Part shown: piece after piece, positions 7,917-15,387 of the stretch
How the letters are laid out: every line of letters starts with the position of its first letter
Numbering within the stretch: position 1 is the stretch's first letter
Notes under the pieces: generated by a model
Database searches by the model: none
The model's input: the letters and a program-made list of their open reading frames with translations, nothing else
What the model was told of the DNA's origin: nothing
Position numbers and translations under genes: made by a program
Assembly (NCBI RefSeq): GCF_000981385.1
Contig: NZ_LATZ01000029.1
Coordinates: forward strand, 1 to 36,083
DNA length: 36,083 bases
Source of the DNA: Bacillus sp. SA1-12
Lineage (GTDB): Bacteria > Bacillota > Bacilli > Bacillales > Bacillaceae
Direction of reading: 5' to 3'

Positions 7917-8414
7917 ATGCTGATGGAGCATTGGATCCTGGTAGCAATGTGGGTTTTCGGTTTTGTTGGCTTTCTTCTCTTAATTCCGCGCAAAGATCGG
8001 CGCAAGGGTTGGTTGGCATTTTTGATGTTTCAAGCATTCATTTGGCTTTGCGATATGCCTTCCTTTCAATATGGGTTGTTAAGCGCGCCTGTCCGGGAGT
8101 TCCCCAAAGCGACAGATCTTGCTATTACCATCAATTATTTCTTTTATCCCGTCATGTTTTCCATATTTTACGTCCATAAAAAAGGAAATGGCTCGATCTG
8201 GTCAAGATTCGCATACTTTTTTGTTTGGATCTCGATCATGACGTTGTTTGATGTTGTTCTCGAGAGATATACAGATTTATTAGAATATGGATTCATTACT
8301 TGGTATGGAATGCTGATTTATATTGGATTTCTCTTTTATGTCAGTCAAGTCTGCTGCAATTGGTTCTTTAAGGACAAATCCTTGTTTCAAGCAGAGGAAT
8401 GGGAGACCAAATGA
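7917..8414 (+). CDS. CBO0543-family membrane protein (first of pair)
   Basis: 165 residues with about five transmembrane helices: WILVAMWVFGFVGFLLLI, WLAFLMFQAFIWLCDM, INYFFYPVMFSIFYV, FAYFFVWISIMTLFDVV and MLIYIGFLFYVSQVCC. The basic loop after helix 1 (IPRKDRRKG) and the ERYTDLLEY motif before the last helix are typical of the CBO0543 family, small integral membrane proteins widespread in Bacillus and clostridia with no assigned function. A ribosome site GGGAG lies 10 bp upstream. The stop overlaps the start of a paralogue by 4 bases (ATGA), so the two are translationally coupled and presumably act together. Confidence 0.83.
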   Translation: MLMEHWILVAMWVFGFVGFLLLIPRKDRRKGWLAFLMFQAFIWLCDMPSFQYGLLSAPVREFPKATDLAITINYFFYPVMFSIFYVHKKGNGSIWSRFAYFFVWISIMTLFDVVLERYTDLLEYGFITWYGMLIYIGFLFYVSQVCCNWFFKDKSLFQAEEWETK

Positions 8415-8878
8415 GAATAGAATGGTGGCTCTTATTATCGGTGTACGTATTTGCAACAGGAATTCTTTTCTTCATTCCGAAAAAGAAAATTCGACTTGCG
8501 GTAGTGGCATTTTTATTTAAACAGATTATTACCTTTCTTATCGGTTTAGTGGTCGTAGAGCTGGGGCTAATTGAATATCCTATTCGATTATTTGCTTCCA
8601 TCAATCGAACCAGCTTCACGTATGAATATTATGCTTTTCCAGTCGCATGTGCGGTCTTTAATGTGTGGTATCCCAATAATCGGAGCAAGCTTATTCAATT
8701 TGGGTATTATGCTGGTTTTACTTCTGTGTTGACGATCGCAGAAGTGATCATCGAAAAATACACCGAACTCATCTATTACATACACTGGGAATGGTATATT
8801 TCTTGGATTACTATATGCCTTTCGTTTTTTTTATCGCGCATATTTTGTGTTTGGTTTTTCGCAAAGGGGAAAGCTTGA
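8411..8878 (+). CDS. CBO0543-family membrane protein (second of pair)
   Basis: 155 residues counted from the ATG at 8411, which overlaps the previous stop as ATGA and has GGGAG 5 bp upstream; an upstream ATG at 8399 is less well placed. Like its neighbour it has about five transmembrane helices, a basic loop after helix 1 (IPKKKIR) and the same EKYTELIYY motif before the final helix, followed by CVWFFAKGKA. The paired arrangement and shared motif (E-R/K-YT-D/E-L) indicate an old tandem duplication. The function of the family is unknown; a two-subunit membrane complex is possible. Confidence 0.82.
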   Translation: MRIEWWLLLSVYVFATGILFFIPKKKIRLAVVAFLFKQIITFLIGLVVVELGLIEYPIRLFASINRTSFTYEYYAFPVACAVFNVWYPNNRSKLIQFGYYAGFTSVLTIAEVIIEKYTELIYYIHWEWYISWITICLSFFLSRIFCVWFFAKGKA

Positions 8879-9249
8879 TTCATGTGCAATTTTTAACAAT
8901 GATAAGCTGCATTTTGGACATCATATAAAAACAGGTGAATGTGGAAATAAGGATTCTATCCTCTATATTGGAATACTAACGATGAGGATACATACTCAAG
9001 GGAGTAGTTTATGTAAATTTCATTTGTTTTCTTTTATATTATAAACGGTTTGATTTTTGGTGCTTCGAGTCGTAGTGGGAAATGATTATATTCTTTTACC
9101 TACCCATATAATCATTTCATATGCCATAGCATTTTTCCATAAATTTGTTTTCAGTCAAAGCAGCATTTCTAAATTAACTTGCTTTACCTATTAAATGAAA
9201 AATACCAATTACAATCCCCTGAGTTCTTGTAAATATATGTCATCTGAAC
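8879..9249. other. Intergenic region without a recognised gene
   Basis: About 370 bp between the converging CBO0543 pair and the nucleotidyltransferase terminator. Only short, unsupported frames are present. Confidence 0.45.
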
Positions 9250-9281
9250 AAGAAAAAATAATACACCCACAAATGGGTGCT
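9250..9281 (-). terminator. Terminator of the second nucleotidyltransferase gene
   Basis: Minus-strand hairpin CACCCA-tttg-TGGGTG followed by TATTATTTTTTC, a few bases after the TAA at 9289. Confidence 0.8.
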
Positions 9282-9288
9282 TCAACTA

Positions 9289-10122
9289 TTACATGACCAT
9301 ATTTAAAATTTCATTTACCAATTCTGGATTTTCATCGATCCCATGTTTTTCACATAAAGTGTTATGGATTTTTATAAACTCAGGGACTATGCTTCTAATG
9401 GTCTTTAGTATGTCCTCTGGTTCTCTACTACAATGCCATTGTGCTAGCAGTTCTAATTGCCAGACACTCAGTTTACTTCTATTTCCTTCAAGTTTTGCCC
9501 AATCTCCAAACGTATTAGGTTGTATTTCTGCTTCCATATACCAAGCTGCTGTTATGGACAACCTTAAATTATCTACACAGTGTAAGGCATAATAAATTTC
9601 ATTTCTCATTACTCTTCGGTAGGCTTCGTGAACATAAGCAAAAAATTTCGTTCTCCAAATTTCCACTTCTTCAACAGTAGGTATATAGGATAAAGCCATT
9701 GATTTCTTTAAGACTTCTTTTATTAATCCTGTTGTATCTAATACAATTTTTATATTTTGAAGCCAAACGGACGGCTTAATATCTTTCGTTTTATAATAAA
9801 AGCTATCAACTTTTATAAAAGTATTGTAATGAGCAATACTATGCGTTGCCCAAGGAAAGTCTTCGAAAAATAGGACATTACCCCAATTTTTCGCCCTCTG
9901 TTTTTTGTTTACCCTATATTTCTCAAACGCTTCATCTTTAACCACTATACGGAGGTCAATATCTGAATATAAATCAGTGTTTTGATTTCCGATTGACCCT
10001 CCATAAAAAGCAGCCAAAACATTGCGATCATTTTTCAAATCTGATTCAATTGCTGCCATTAAGACTTGGCGTTGATTTGGTATATCTAAGTCTCTTTGTC
10101 TGAATTTCGTTTCTAATCCCAC
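9289..10122 (-). CDS. Nucleotidyltransferase, aminoglycoside 6-adenylyltransferase (AadK)-like
   Basis: 277 residues. The N-terminal nucleotidyltransferase domain has GGS at 41-43 and D54-x-D56 in YSDIDLRIVV; the all-helical C-terminal half has the order expected for the AadK/streptomycin-adenylyltransferase fold, ending IVPEFIKIHNTLCEKHGID. Such enzymes adenylylate aminoglycosides, but many chromosomal relatives have no proven drug substrate. The start is a GTG at 10122; the GGAG tract is about 15 bp away, so initiation is expected to be weak or the start is misjudged (an in-frame TAA lies not far upstream). A clear terminator follows at 9250-9281. Confidence 0.82.
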   Translation of the reverse strand: MGLETKFRQRDLDIPNQRQVLMAAIESDLKNDRNVLAAFYGGSIGNQNTDLYSDIDLRIVVKDEAFEKYRVNKKQRAKNWGNVLFFEDFPWATHSIAHYNTFIKVDSFYYKTKDIKPSVWLQNIKIVLDTTGLIKEVLKKSMALSYIPTVEEVEIWRTKFFAYVHEAYRRVMRNEIYYALHCVDNLRLSITAAWYMEAEIQPNTFGDWAKLEGNRSKLSVWQLELLAQWHCSREPEDILKTIRSIVPEFIKIHNTLCEKHGIDENPELVNEILNMVM

Positions 10123-10186
10123 ACATGACGAACCAGCTCCTTAATTCTGCCAATGGCAACTTAAATTCACTTAGTTAACATATTGG

Positions 10187-10774
10187 TTATTTTGAATTAA
10201 TAAAATCATACGCCCTTTTAACCATATCGAAGTGGTCTCCATGCCATTTTTCCACTTCAGAAATATTATAGAATCCGATTTCTATGCTTTCAAAAGATGC
10301 TTGCATACTCCCATCCAGTATTTCGCACACAAAAAGGAGATGATAAGAGGTATGTGGCTGTCCAAAATCTCCTGGTTTTCTTGTAAATATATCAATTAGT
10401 TCGTTGACCTTTACATTCAGCCCTGTTTCTTCTAAATACTCTCTTTTTAGTGATTCTTGTGGACTTTCGCCAGTATCACACCATCCACCTATAATACCCC
10501 AAGTTTCATCATCAGAACGACGTTCTAAAAGCATCTTTCCGTCTGTAGAAAGAATGACACCGCCTACACCAATTTTTGGAGTTATATGTCCAAGTTCACT
10601 CTTAAACTTTTCAATAATTATACTTTGCTTAATATCGCTTAGCTCGGAGTATTCTTTACTTGCCAAATCCAGCAATTTTTCATATCTTTCAATATCATAC
10701 GGATTATTTGCGTATCGTAATCCTAGTTGTGCAATGGAACGAATGTGATCTAATAACGAAAGCCTATTCTCCAA
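10187..10774 (-). CDS. NUDIX hydrolase with N-terminal NUDIX_N helical domain
   Basis: 195 residues in two parts. Residues 1-65 (HIRSIAQLGLRYANNPYDIERYE) form the helical Nudix_hydro_N domain found before many Firmicute NUDIX enzymes. Residues 66-195 carry the Nudix fold with its box at 96-119 (GGWCDTGES, then REYLEETGL). The family acts on ADP-ribose-, nucleotide- or CDP-alcohol-type substrates. Start is TTG at 10774, with GAGG 8 bp upstream. It is 64 bp upstream of the AadK-like gene on the same strand with no terminator between them, so the two may be co-transcribed. Confidence 0.9.
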   Translation of the reverse strand: MENRLSLLDHIRSIAQLGLRYANNPYDIERYEKLLDLASKEYSELSDIKQSIIIEKFKSELGHITPKIGVGGVILSTDGKMLLERRSDDETWGIIGGWCDTGESPQESLKREYLEETGLNVKVNELIDIFTRKPGDFGQPHTSYHLLFVCEILDGSMQASFESIEIGFYNISEVEKWHGDHFDMVKRAYDFINSK

Positions 10775-10878
10775 TTTCGCATCCTCACCTTCAAAAATAA
10801 AAATTAAATCTGCAAATTCATATTACCATAATAATTCCATCGGTTATTCAACTAGACTGCCAGAAAGTTAAATAAGCA

Positions 10879-11139
10879 CTATACAGCGAATTTTGATAAG
10901 CGTAAACTATCGTAAGTATCGATAAAACAGGTGAAGATGATTGGGACCCAAATGACGTTAAAATTAAGGCTGTATTCAGTATCAAGTGCAAGATAAACTT
11001 CTGTCCTGTTACTAACTGCCTTCCTAAAGGGGTCGAAATCTTGGGTAAATATAAATCTACTTACCTCTGAAAAGAATGTTCCTTTCTGTTTATTATTCAA
11101 TTCTGCAAGATCAATTTCTAATAGTAAGATATAGGTCAT
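10879..11139 (-). CDS. Hypothetical 86-residue protein
   Basis: I do not recognise this ORF. It starts MTYILLLEIDLAELNNKQKG with AAGGTAG about 10 bp upstream, is hydrophobic at both ends, and has a possible late membrane segment (NVIWVPIIFTCFI). Composition is plausible for a gene but the ending (DSLRLSKFAV) looks like an out-of-frame extension, so it may be a truncated relic. It lies on the same strand as the neighbouring NUDIX gene and the gvp operon but beyond the gvp terminator. Confidence 0.35.
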   Translation of the reverse strand: MTYILLLEIDLAELNNKQKGTFFSEVSRFIFTQDFDPFRKAVSNRTEVYLALDTEYSLNFNVIWVPIIFTCFIDTYDSLRLSKFAV

Positions 11140-11334
11140 ATTTTTTTATCTACCTTAAGTAATTAATTAAATGAAAAAGTATCTTATATTATAAAATTAA
11201 ACGTAATCTTAAAATTACCTGCTATTTAACTAAGTAATTGATGAGTCAATAGCTGCATTACAAACATTATTTAATCTTCTTAACCTGCCATTTCGATCCT
11301 ATCTTCTCCAGAGTCAACTTGCTTTTAACTGCCT
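11140..11334. other. Spacer between hypothetical ORF and gvp terminator
   Basis: AT-rich, with several ATTA/TAAT tracts and no supportable ORF. It must contain the promoter of the 10879-11139 ORF if that is expressed. Confidence 0.4.
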
Positions 11335-11390
11335 ACTAAAAAAAACCTCCACTCCTCAAGAGTCAGCTGACCCGAAGAGCGGAGGCTTCT
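11335..11390 (-). terminator. Strong terminator of the gas-vesicle operon
   Basis: On the minus strand CCTCCGCTC pairs with GAGTGGAGG (one G-U), the arms enclosing an inner self-complementary TCAGCTGA core, and the hairpin is followed by TTTTTTTT. It starts 15 bp after the gvpU stop and probably ends the whole gvp transcript. Confidence 0.93.
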
Positions 11391-11404
11391 TTTTATAAAT
11401 ATTC

Positions 11405-11785
11405 TCATCCATCAGAGATTTTCCCTAAGAAGAACCCATCAAGTTCGGTTAATTTTCCTCTCCAGAGGATATCCCCTTTTGAAGGTGTTGGTTTGTTATC
11501 ACCACAATAAACTTTAGCGCTTTTTAAGTGAATGAAATGGGCTTCAGTATCGTTGATTGCTTCTGCTGCCTGTGCAAGCTGATCACTTATTTTTTGAGCC
11601 ACTTCACTTCCTTCTGCAAATGTTTCACTTAATGTTTCAAAGTATTCTTTTGCTGAGACAAGTGTTCCTGTCACGATCGCTCCATTTACATTTAAAGAAA
11701 TATCGAGTGAGAAATCGTGCTTGTTTGCAGCTTGTACGAAAGACTCAATAATGCTGTCTTTTGATTTGCTGTGTTCATTTGTCAT
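11405..11785 (-). CDS. gvpU: Gas vesicle protein GvpU
   Basis: 126 residues, the last gene of the gvp operon. It matches the megaterium-type GvpU pattern: an N-terminal region with SLDISLNVNGAIVTGTLVSA, a central helix-rich part with AQKISDQLAQAAEAINDTE, and a C-terminal IHLKSAKVYCGDNKP and WRGKLTELDGFFLGKI. In Priestia megaterium GvpU has been linked to the clustering behaviour of gas vesicles. I take ATG 11785 as start because AGGAG lies 8 bp upstream; a GTG two codons earlier is possible. The 17-bp spacing after gvpT indicates co-transcription, and a strong terminator follows. Confidence 0.92.
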   Translation of the reverse strand: MTNEHSKSKDSIIESFVQAANKHDFSLDISLNVNGAIVTGTLVSAKEYFETLSETFAEGSEVAQKISDQLAQAAEAINDTEAHFIHLKSAKVYCGDNKPTPSKGDILWRGKLTELDGFFLGKISDG

Positions 11786-11802
11786 CTTCACTTCTCCTTT
11801 CT

Positions 11803-12645
11803 TTAAGAAGATGTGTCATCATTACTTGAAAGGGTTGTATCTTTCTTCTCCTCTACATTATTAGTTGTTTCATTCGATTGATTCTTTTCTTGACTTCGCT
11901 TGTGGTTGCTGCTATTCTCATTTCCTTCTGCTTGATCTTCTGTTGACTCGTTTTCCTTATTCTTAGAATTACCTTGATTCTTTTCTTGATTTCGCTTATT
12001 AGTATCATCCTCGTTGTTGCTATTTTCATTTCCTTCTACTTGATCTCCTGTTGACTCATTTTCCTTATTCTTGGAATTACCTTGATTGTTTTCTTCCCCT
12101 TCCTCATGCTCTGACGTCTCCTTACTATTTTTATCGTTTTGCTGGTCACCGTCTTTTGGCTTTGTCAGTAATTCCTCTAAATTCTCCAGCCGCTCATTCA
12201 ATCTTTCATTTTCCTTCTTCAATTCCTCATATTTACTCTTCGTTATCTCTTCATCTTGGGAACTCGTTTCATTTTCTGTGGTTTCCTCTTGATCGGAAGA
12301 CTTTTCATTTGACTCATTGTCCTTTTTGAATAAACTTTTGGCAGAATTTTTAAGTGAACCTGCTGCTTGCATGGATTTTTCTTTTGCGGATTGACCTAAG
12401 TCCGTTCCTTTACTTTTTAATTTTTCATAGTCAATTTTATCCATCAGTTTTTTCCCATTTTCCGGTGTAGCTAAATAGCCAACTGTTGCACCAATTAGAC
12501 CCCCTGCGATTGAACGCTTCATTGAATTGCCATTAGAATTCGTTTGATTATTGGTTTCATTTTTATTTTGATTTTCGTTTTGATTCATAGATTCATTTTC
12601 TTTTGTTTGATTCATTTTCTTTTCTGCAATTTTTGTTTCAGCCAT
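11803..12645 (-). CDS. gvpT: Gas vesicle accessory protein GvpT, with repeat-rich acidic tail
   Basis: 280 residues. After a polar Asn/Gln-rich N-terminus, a short hydrophobic segment (SMKRSIAGGLIGATVGYLAT, about 41-60) and a YtxH-like helical stretch follow; residues about 136-160 form a coiled coil (SKYEELKKENERLNERLENL), and the tail is highly acidic and low-complexity. Residues 187-211 and 223-247 are a near-perfect duplication beginning NQGNSKNKENEST. The N-terminal membrane-like segment and coiled coil are shared with GvpP of the same operon. GvpT is an accessory factor of unknown mechanism; the tail is likely disordered. Start ATG follows GGAGGG. This tail is the most variable part of the operon. 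Confidence 0.9.
   Translation of the reverse strand: MAETKIAEKKMNQTKENESMNQNENQNKNETNNQTNSNGNSMKRSIAGGLIGATVGYLATPENGKKLMDKIDYEKLKSKGTDLGQSAKEKSMQAAGSLKNSAKSLFKKDNESNEKSSDQEETTENETSSQDEEITKSKYEELKKENERLNERLENLEELLTKPKDGDQQNDKNSKETSEHEEGEENNQGNSKNKENESTGDQVEGNENSNNEDDTNKRNQEKNQGNSKNKENESTEDQAEGNENSSNHKRSQEKNQSNETTNNVEEKKDTTLSSNDDTSS
11905..12087 (-). repeat. Tandem duplication within gvpT
   Basis: Two copies of a 75-bp unit (12013-12087 and 11905-11979) encode near-identical 25-residue segments (residues 187-211 and 223-247), separated by 11 codons. The differences are mostly single substitutions (G/E, V/A, N/S), so the duplication is fairly recent and could change copy number by slippage. 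A third partial NQSNE segment follows. Confidence 0.88.
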
Positions 12646-12666
12646 TTTAAATACCCTCCATTTAAA

Positions 12667-12975
12667 TTAAGAATTGGTTTCTAGTTTTTTTTCAAGAGAT
12701 TCCAATCTCTCGTGTAATCGTTTGTTTTCTTCTTCCAGTGCATTTGCTTGATGGTTAACAGCTTTTGAGCTTAAATATGGATCTGTTTCCCACCAATCCA
12801 TGCCGATCTCTTTTGCTTTATCAACAGAAGTGACAATAAGACGTATTTTAATAGTTAATAATTCGATATCCGCTATTCCTACGGTAATATCGCCTGCAAT
12901 CACGACACCTTTATCAAGAATTTTCTCTAATACATCCACAATTGTATTGGATTGCATCGAAGGTTGAACTGTCAT
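12667..12975 (-). CDS. gvpJ: Gas vesicle protein GvpJ (GvpA-like, with coiled-coil tail)
   Basis: 102 residues. The first about 70 form a GvpA/GvpJ-type shell-protein domain: VDVLEKILDKGVVIAGDITVGIAD, then ELLTIKIRLIVTSVDKAKEIGMDWW. GvpJ proteins resemble the main shell subunit but are minor and are thought to help nucleate or cap the vesicle. Residues about 79-102 add a coiled coil (NALEEENKRLHERLESLEKK) that resembles those of GvpP and GvpT. Start ATG has AAGGAGGA upstream. It sits between gvpK and gvpT with short spacings, inside the operon. Confidence 0.94.
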   Translation of the reverse strand: MTVQPSMQSNTIVDVLEKILDKGVVIAGDITVGIADIELLTIKIRLIVTSVDKAKEIGMDWWETDPYLSSKAVNHQANALEEENKRLHERLESLEKKLETNS

Positions 12976-13002
12976 TTTGCCTAGTCCTCCTTAAGCGTTC
13001 TA

Positions 13003-13287
13003 TTACAATAAGCTTCCTAAAGGACCGAGATCAATATTTAAATCCTCTGTATCAAGGTTAAAAATTTCTTTTAGTTCTTCCATTTTTTCTTCCAGATTCA
13101 TTAAAGCTTCACCTAGGTTTTCAATTTGTTCATCAGTCAAAGTACCTCCTTCAACACGTCTTATGGCATGTCTCTCGACAATTTGCCTTAGCAATTCAAT
13201 AACCGTTAAAACGAGCTGTGCTAACCCATGCTCCGCATTGTCAGGATCCAAGTGAATTCTCCCATTTGTTGGGCTGGCCGGTTGCAT
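13003..13287 (-). CDS. gvpK: Gas vesicle protein GvpK
   Basis: 94 residues typical of GvpK: RIHLDPDNAEHGLAQLVLT, then VIELLRQIVERHAIRRVEGG, and EQIENLGEALMNLEEKMEEL. GvpK is conserved in almost all gas-vesicle clusters and acts in vesicle formation, but its structural role is not settled. It starts at an ATG inside gvpS (47-bp overlap), with GGGAGGA about 9 bp before it, and is therefore translationally coupled to gvpS. Confidence 0.95.
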   Translation of the reverse strand: MQPASPTNGRIHLDPDNAEHGLAQLVLTVIELLRQIVERHAIRRVEGGTLTDEQIENLGEALMNLEEKMEELKEIFNLDTEDLNIDLGPLGSLL

Positions 13288-13528
13288 TGATTAATTCCTC
13301 CCTTTGCTGATCAAAGTGACTAGATGAGATTGTGTCTCGGTTTTCATGTTGTGCTTGAACAAGGCTTTCCACTGATGAGATTAACACCCGTAAATCTAAA
13401 TAAACGAGATCTACACCTGCAATGGAAATGACTAAATCTGCCTTTATGGCAACACCTTTATCAAGAATCACATCCAAAATGTCAATTAACGCAATTTCTT
13501 TGTCTTCAATTGATTCTCTTATCGACAT
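13241..13528 (-). CDS. gvpS: Gas vesicle protein GvpS (GvpA-like)
   Basis: 95 residues with a GvpA-like core: LIDILDVILDKGVAIKADLV, then ISIAGVDLVYLDLRVLISSVESL. The DKGV and LDLRV segments mirror those in GvpB and GvpJ; the C-terminus is polar. GvpS is a minor shell-like protein of Bacillus clusters. I use the ATG at 13528 (GGTGAGGG 6 bp upstream) in place of the GTG four codons earlier. It overlaps gvpL by 23 bp and gvpK by 47 bp. Confidence 0.92.
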   Translation of the reverse strand: MSIRESIEDKEIALIDILDVILDKGVAIKADLVISIAGVDLVYLDLRVLISSVESLVQAQHENRDTISSSHFDQQREELINATGQPNKWENSLGS

Positions 13529-14345
13529 GATTTCCCTCACCTATGAAACTGGAAAAATGGTAGGCCGGCCAAGGACCTGATGCTTCGAATCGCCATCCCG
13601 ATCCACGCATGTTTTCTTCATATTGTTTTACCTGATTCAAAAACGGCTCTACATTCTTTTCAGAAACAAGGTATACGCCATTCCATGTCATATTCTCCCT
13701 TCTTCCTGTCATATCTTTGTTCCAATTGCGTTTTACATTCCCTTGAATAACAAAGTGTTTTAATTGGTGATGAATGGTTTCACTGACACGATTTTTTTCT
13801 TTTTCAAGCTCAGAATCAATTAACTTATCCATCTTTTTTAATTCAAAGAACTGCCTGCCTTTTGGTAATCCGCTAATCTCTGCTTTTTTTGCTTCAATAA
13901 CCGGATTTTTCTCACTAACATGTTTCTTTAATAGCGAATCCTCACAATAGATTTTGAGATTCCATTCTTCATTGCCTGAAAGAGCCTTGAATGTTGCAGC
14001 TATTTTTTCTCTGGTCGATTGAATAGCTTCGATTAACCGCTCTTGGCTTTGATAAATGGTACAAAATTTCATTGGAATGATCGTGTGCATTTTAGCTAGA
14101 TTGATCACTGTTTCATGATGATGAAAGGCTTTTTCTTGCAGCCACTCCATATCCTGGTTTATTTTGTCCTGTATGATCTCTTCCGAATACTGCTTTGAAT
14201 CCAGGTGACTAACGATCGCCGTGATATCCTGTATAGCAATGGTAAAAAGATCTGTCTGACCATCAAATCCCTTTATAGAAGGAAATACTTGATTTTCTGC
14301 TTCTTTTGTTGGCACCAGACCATATAGATAGATAAAATCTGCCAC
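13506..14345 (-). CDS. gvpL: Gas vesicle protein GvpL (GvpF/GvpL family)
   Basis: 279 residues. It begins (M)ADFIYLYGLVPTKE and holds the GvpL/GvpF domain (VINLAKMHTIIPMKFCTIYQ, WLQEKAFHHHE), ending in ASGPWPAYHFSSFI, the C-terminal GPWP signature shared with GvpF. The start is a GTG with AAGGAGG 8 bp upstream, 5 bp after the gvpG stop. GvpL is an assembly factor, binding other Gvp proteins during shell formation. It overlaps gvpS by 23 bp. Confidence 0.95.
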   Translation of the reverse strand: MADFIYLYGLVPTKEAENQVFPSIKGFDGQTDLFTIAIQDITAIVSHLDSKQYSEEIIQDKINQDMEWLQEKAFHHHETVINLAKMHTIIPMKFCTIYQSQERLIEAIQSTREKIAATFKALSGNEEWNLKIYCEDSLLKKHVSEKNPVIEAKKAEISGLPKGRQFFELKKMDKLIDSELEKEKNRVSETIHHQLKHFVIQGNVKRNWNKDMTGRRENMTWNGVYLVSEKNVEPFLNQVKQYEENMRGSGWRFEASGPWPAYHFSSFIGEGNHVDKRIN

Positions 14346-14349
14346 TTTT

Positions 14350-14610
14350 TCAGCCTCCTTTCCGCTTTGTCAGCTCCTCCCATTGCTCCATTTCCAAACG
14401 TTTTGCGATTTCATAGCGATGAAGAAGGTCTTCTTCTTGCTTTTTATAGGCTGCATCAGGGAGTTCACCAAGCTCATACATCATTTGTAATTGAATCAGC
14501 TTTTGTTGAATGGTTGGGAGATCATAAAGTTGCTTGTCGGCCTCTTCCTTCACTTTTTCTCCAATTTTTATCACCAGATTAATCGGAGCTGAGACGATTT
14601 TGTGAAGCAT
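14350..14610 (-). CDS. gvpG: Gas vesicle protein GvpG
   Basis: 86 residues beginning MLHKIVSAPINLVIKIGEKV, then a helical segment (IQLQMMYELGELPDAAYKK) ending EDLLHRYEIAKRLEMEQW, all typical of the small helical GvpG. The start at 14610 overlaps the gvpF stop as TGATG, so translation is coupled; a longer frame starting at 14661 would lie in gvpF and lacks the family start. GvpG works with GvpF and GvpL in assembly. Confidence 0.94.
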   Translation of the reverse strand: MLHKIVSAPINLVIKIGEKVKEEADKQLYDLPTIQQKLIQLQMMYELGELPDAAYKKQEEDLLHRYEIAKRLEMEQWEELTKRKGG

Positions 14611-15374
14611 CAGGCTTCTTCCACTTTTAGTTGGATATTGACAAAATTGTAGACAGGCCATGGACCGCTGTAGGCAAATTCAACCTTATCCTCCCACTTG
14701 TCATGTAATTGATTGACATGACGATCAAAATCTTCTTCCTTGTCCCGATCAATTAAAAATGCGGCATTTAACAGCATCTTCTCTCCGATCGGATCATTTG
14801 CTTTAGCAGCTACAGCGGAATCCTTTAGAGGATGGAACACTTCCTGTTTCAATTCATTTTGCAGGGATTGAATCATTTTCTGGGCGGCTCCTCCTAATTG
14901 AATCCTTTCATAATAACCAGCTGCTTCAGATTGACCACGCACAGATACAGCAAGCCTTCCAATCTTCTCATCATCTTGAAATTGGGATTCAAGCCACTCC
15001 TTTTTTCCCGTTACCTTTAAACCAACTTCCATTTTGCCCTTTATTTCTGGAAAGAGCTTTTTAAACTGCGGATATAAGTTTTCCAGCAGGACTTCCACAT
15101 CCTCTTTTGACTGAAAGACATTTCCAAAACTAACAGGTATCACGGTGTCATTTTGCTTCATAACCCGAGTAAGAACTTTTTGATGCATCATGACATTGTC
15201 TTTATTTGGGTGAAAGATTTTCATTGGCACTTCAGCTGCAACAATCGCCGCATCTTGGAATGTTATGAGAAATAATTCACGCTTTTCCCCTTCCAATTCG
15301 ATCTCGCCAAATTCGTCATTTTTTCCTTTTTGGATTCCGCAAAAAATATAAATTCCCTTATATTCTTGTTCCAT
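14610..15374 (-). CDS. gvpF: Gas vesicle protein GvpF (GvpF/GvpL family)
   Basis: 254 residues. It has the N-terminal EYKGIYIFCGIQKGKNDEFG, the HPNKDNVMMHQKVLTRVMKQ and TVIPVSFGNVF segments, and the C-terminal FAYSGPWPVYNFVNIQL signature also seen in GvpL. GvpF binds the shell subunit in characterised systems and is thought to start assembly. It is 13 bp downstream of gvpN and overlaps gvpG by one base pair of the TGATG junction. Confidence 0.95.
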   Translation of the reverse strand: MEQEYKGIYIFCGIQKGKNDEFGEIELEGEKRELFLITFQDAAIVAAEVPMKIFHPNKDNVMMHQKVLTRVMKQNDTVIPVSFGNVFQSKEDVEVLLENLYPQFKKLFPEIKGKMEVGLKVTGKKEWLESQFQDDEKIGRLAVSVRGQSEAAGYYERIQLGGAAQKMIQSLQNELKQEVFHPLKDSAVAAKANDPIGEKMLLNAAFLIDRDKEEDFDRHVNQLHDKWEDKVEFAYSGPWPVYNFVNIQLKVEEA

Positions 15375-15387
15375 TGTTTATCACCCT

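Noticed and set aside
11557..12329. Plus-strand ORFs opposite gvpU and gvpT (e.g. 12051-12329)
   Set aside because: Antisense shadows created by the AT-rich, repetitive coding of gvpT; hydrophobic/serine-rich junk translations without ribosome sites.
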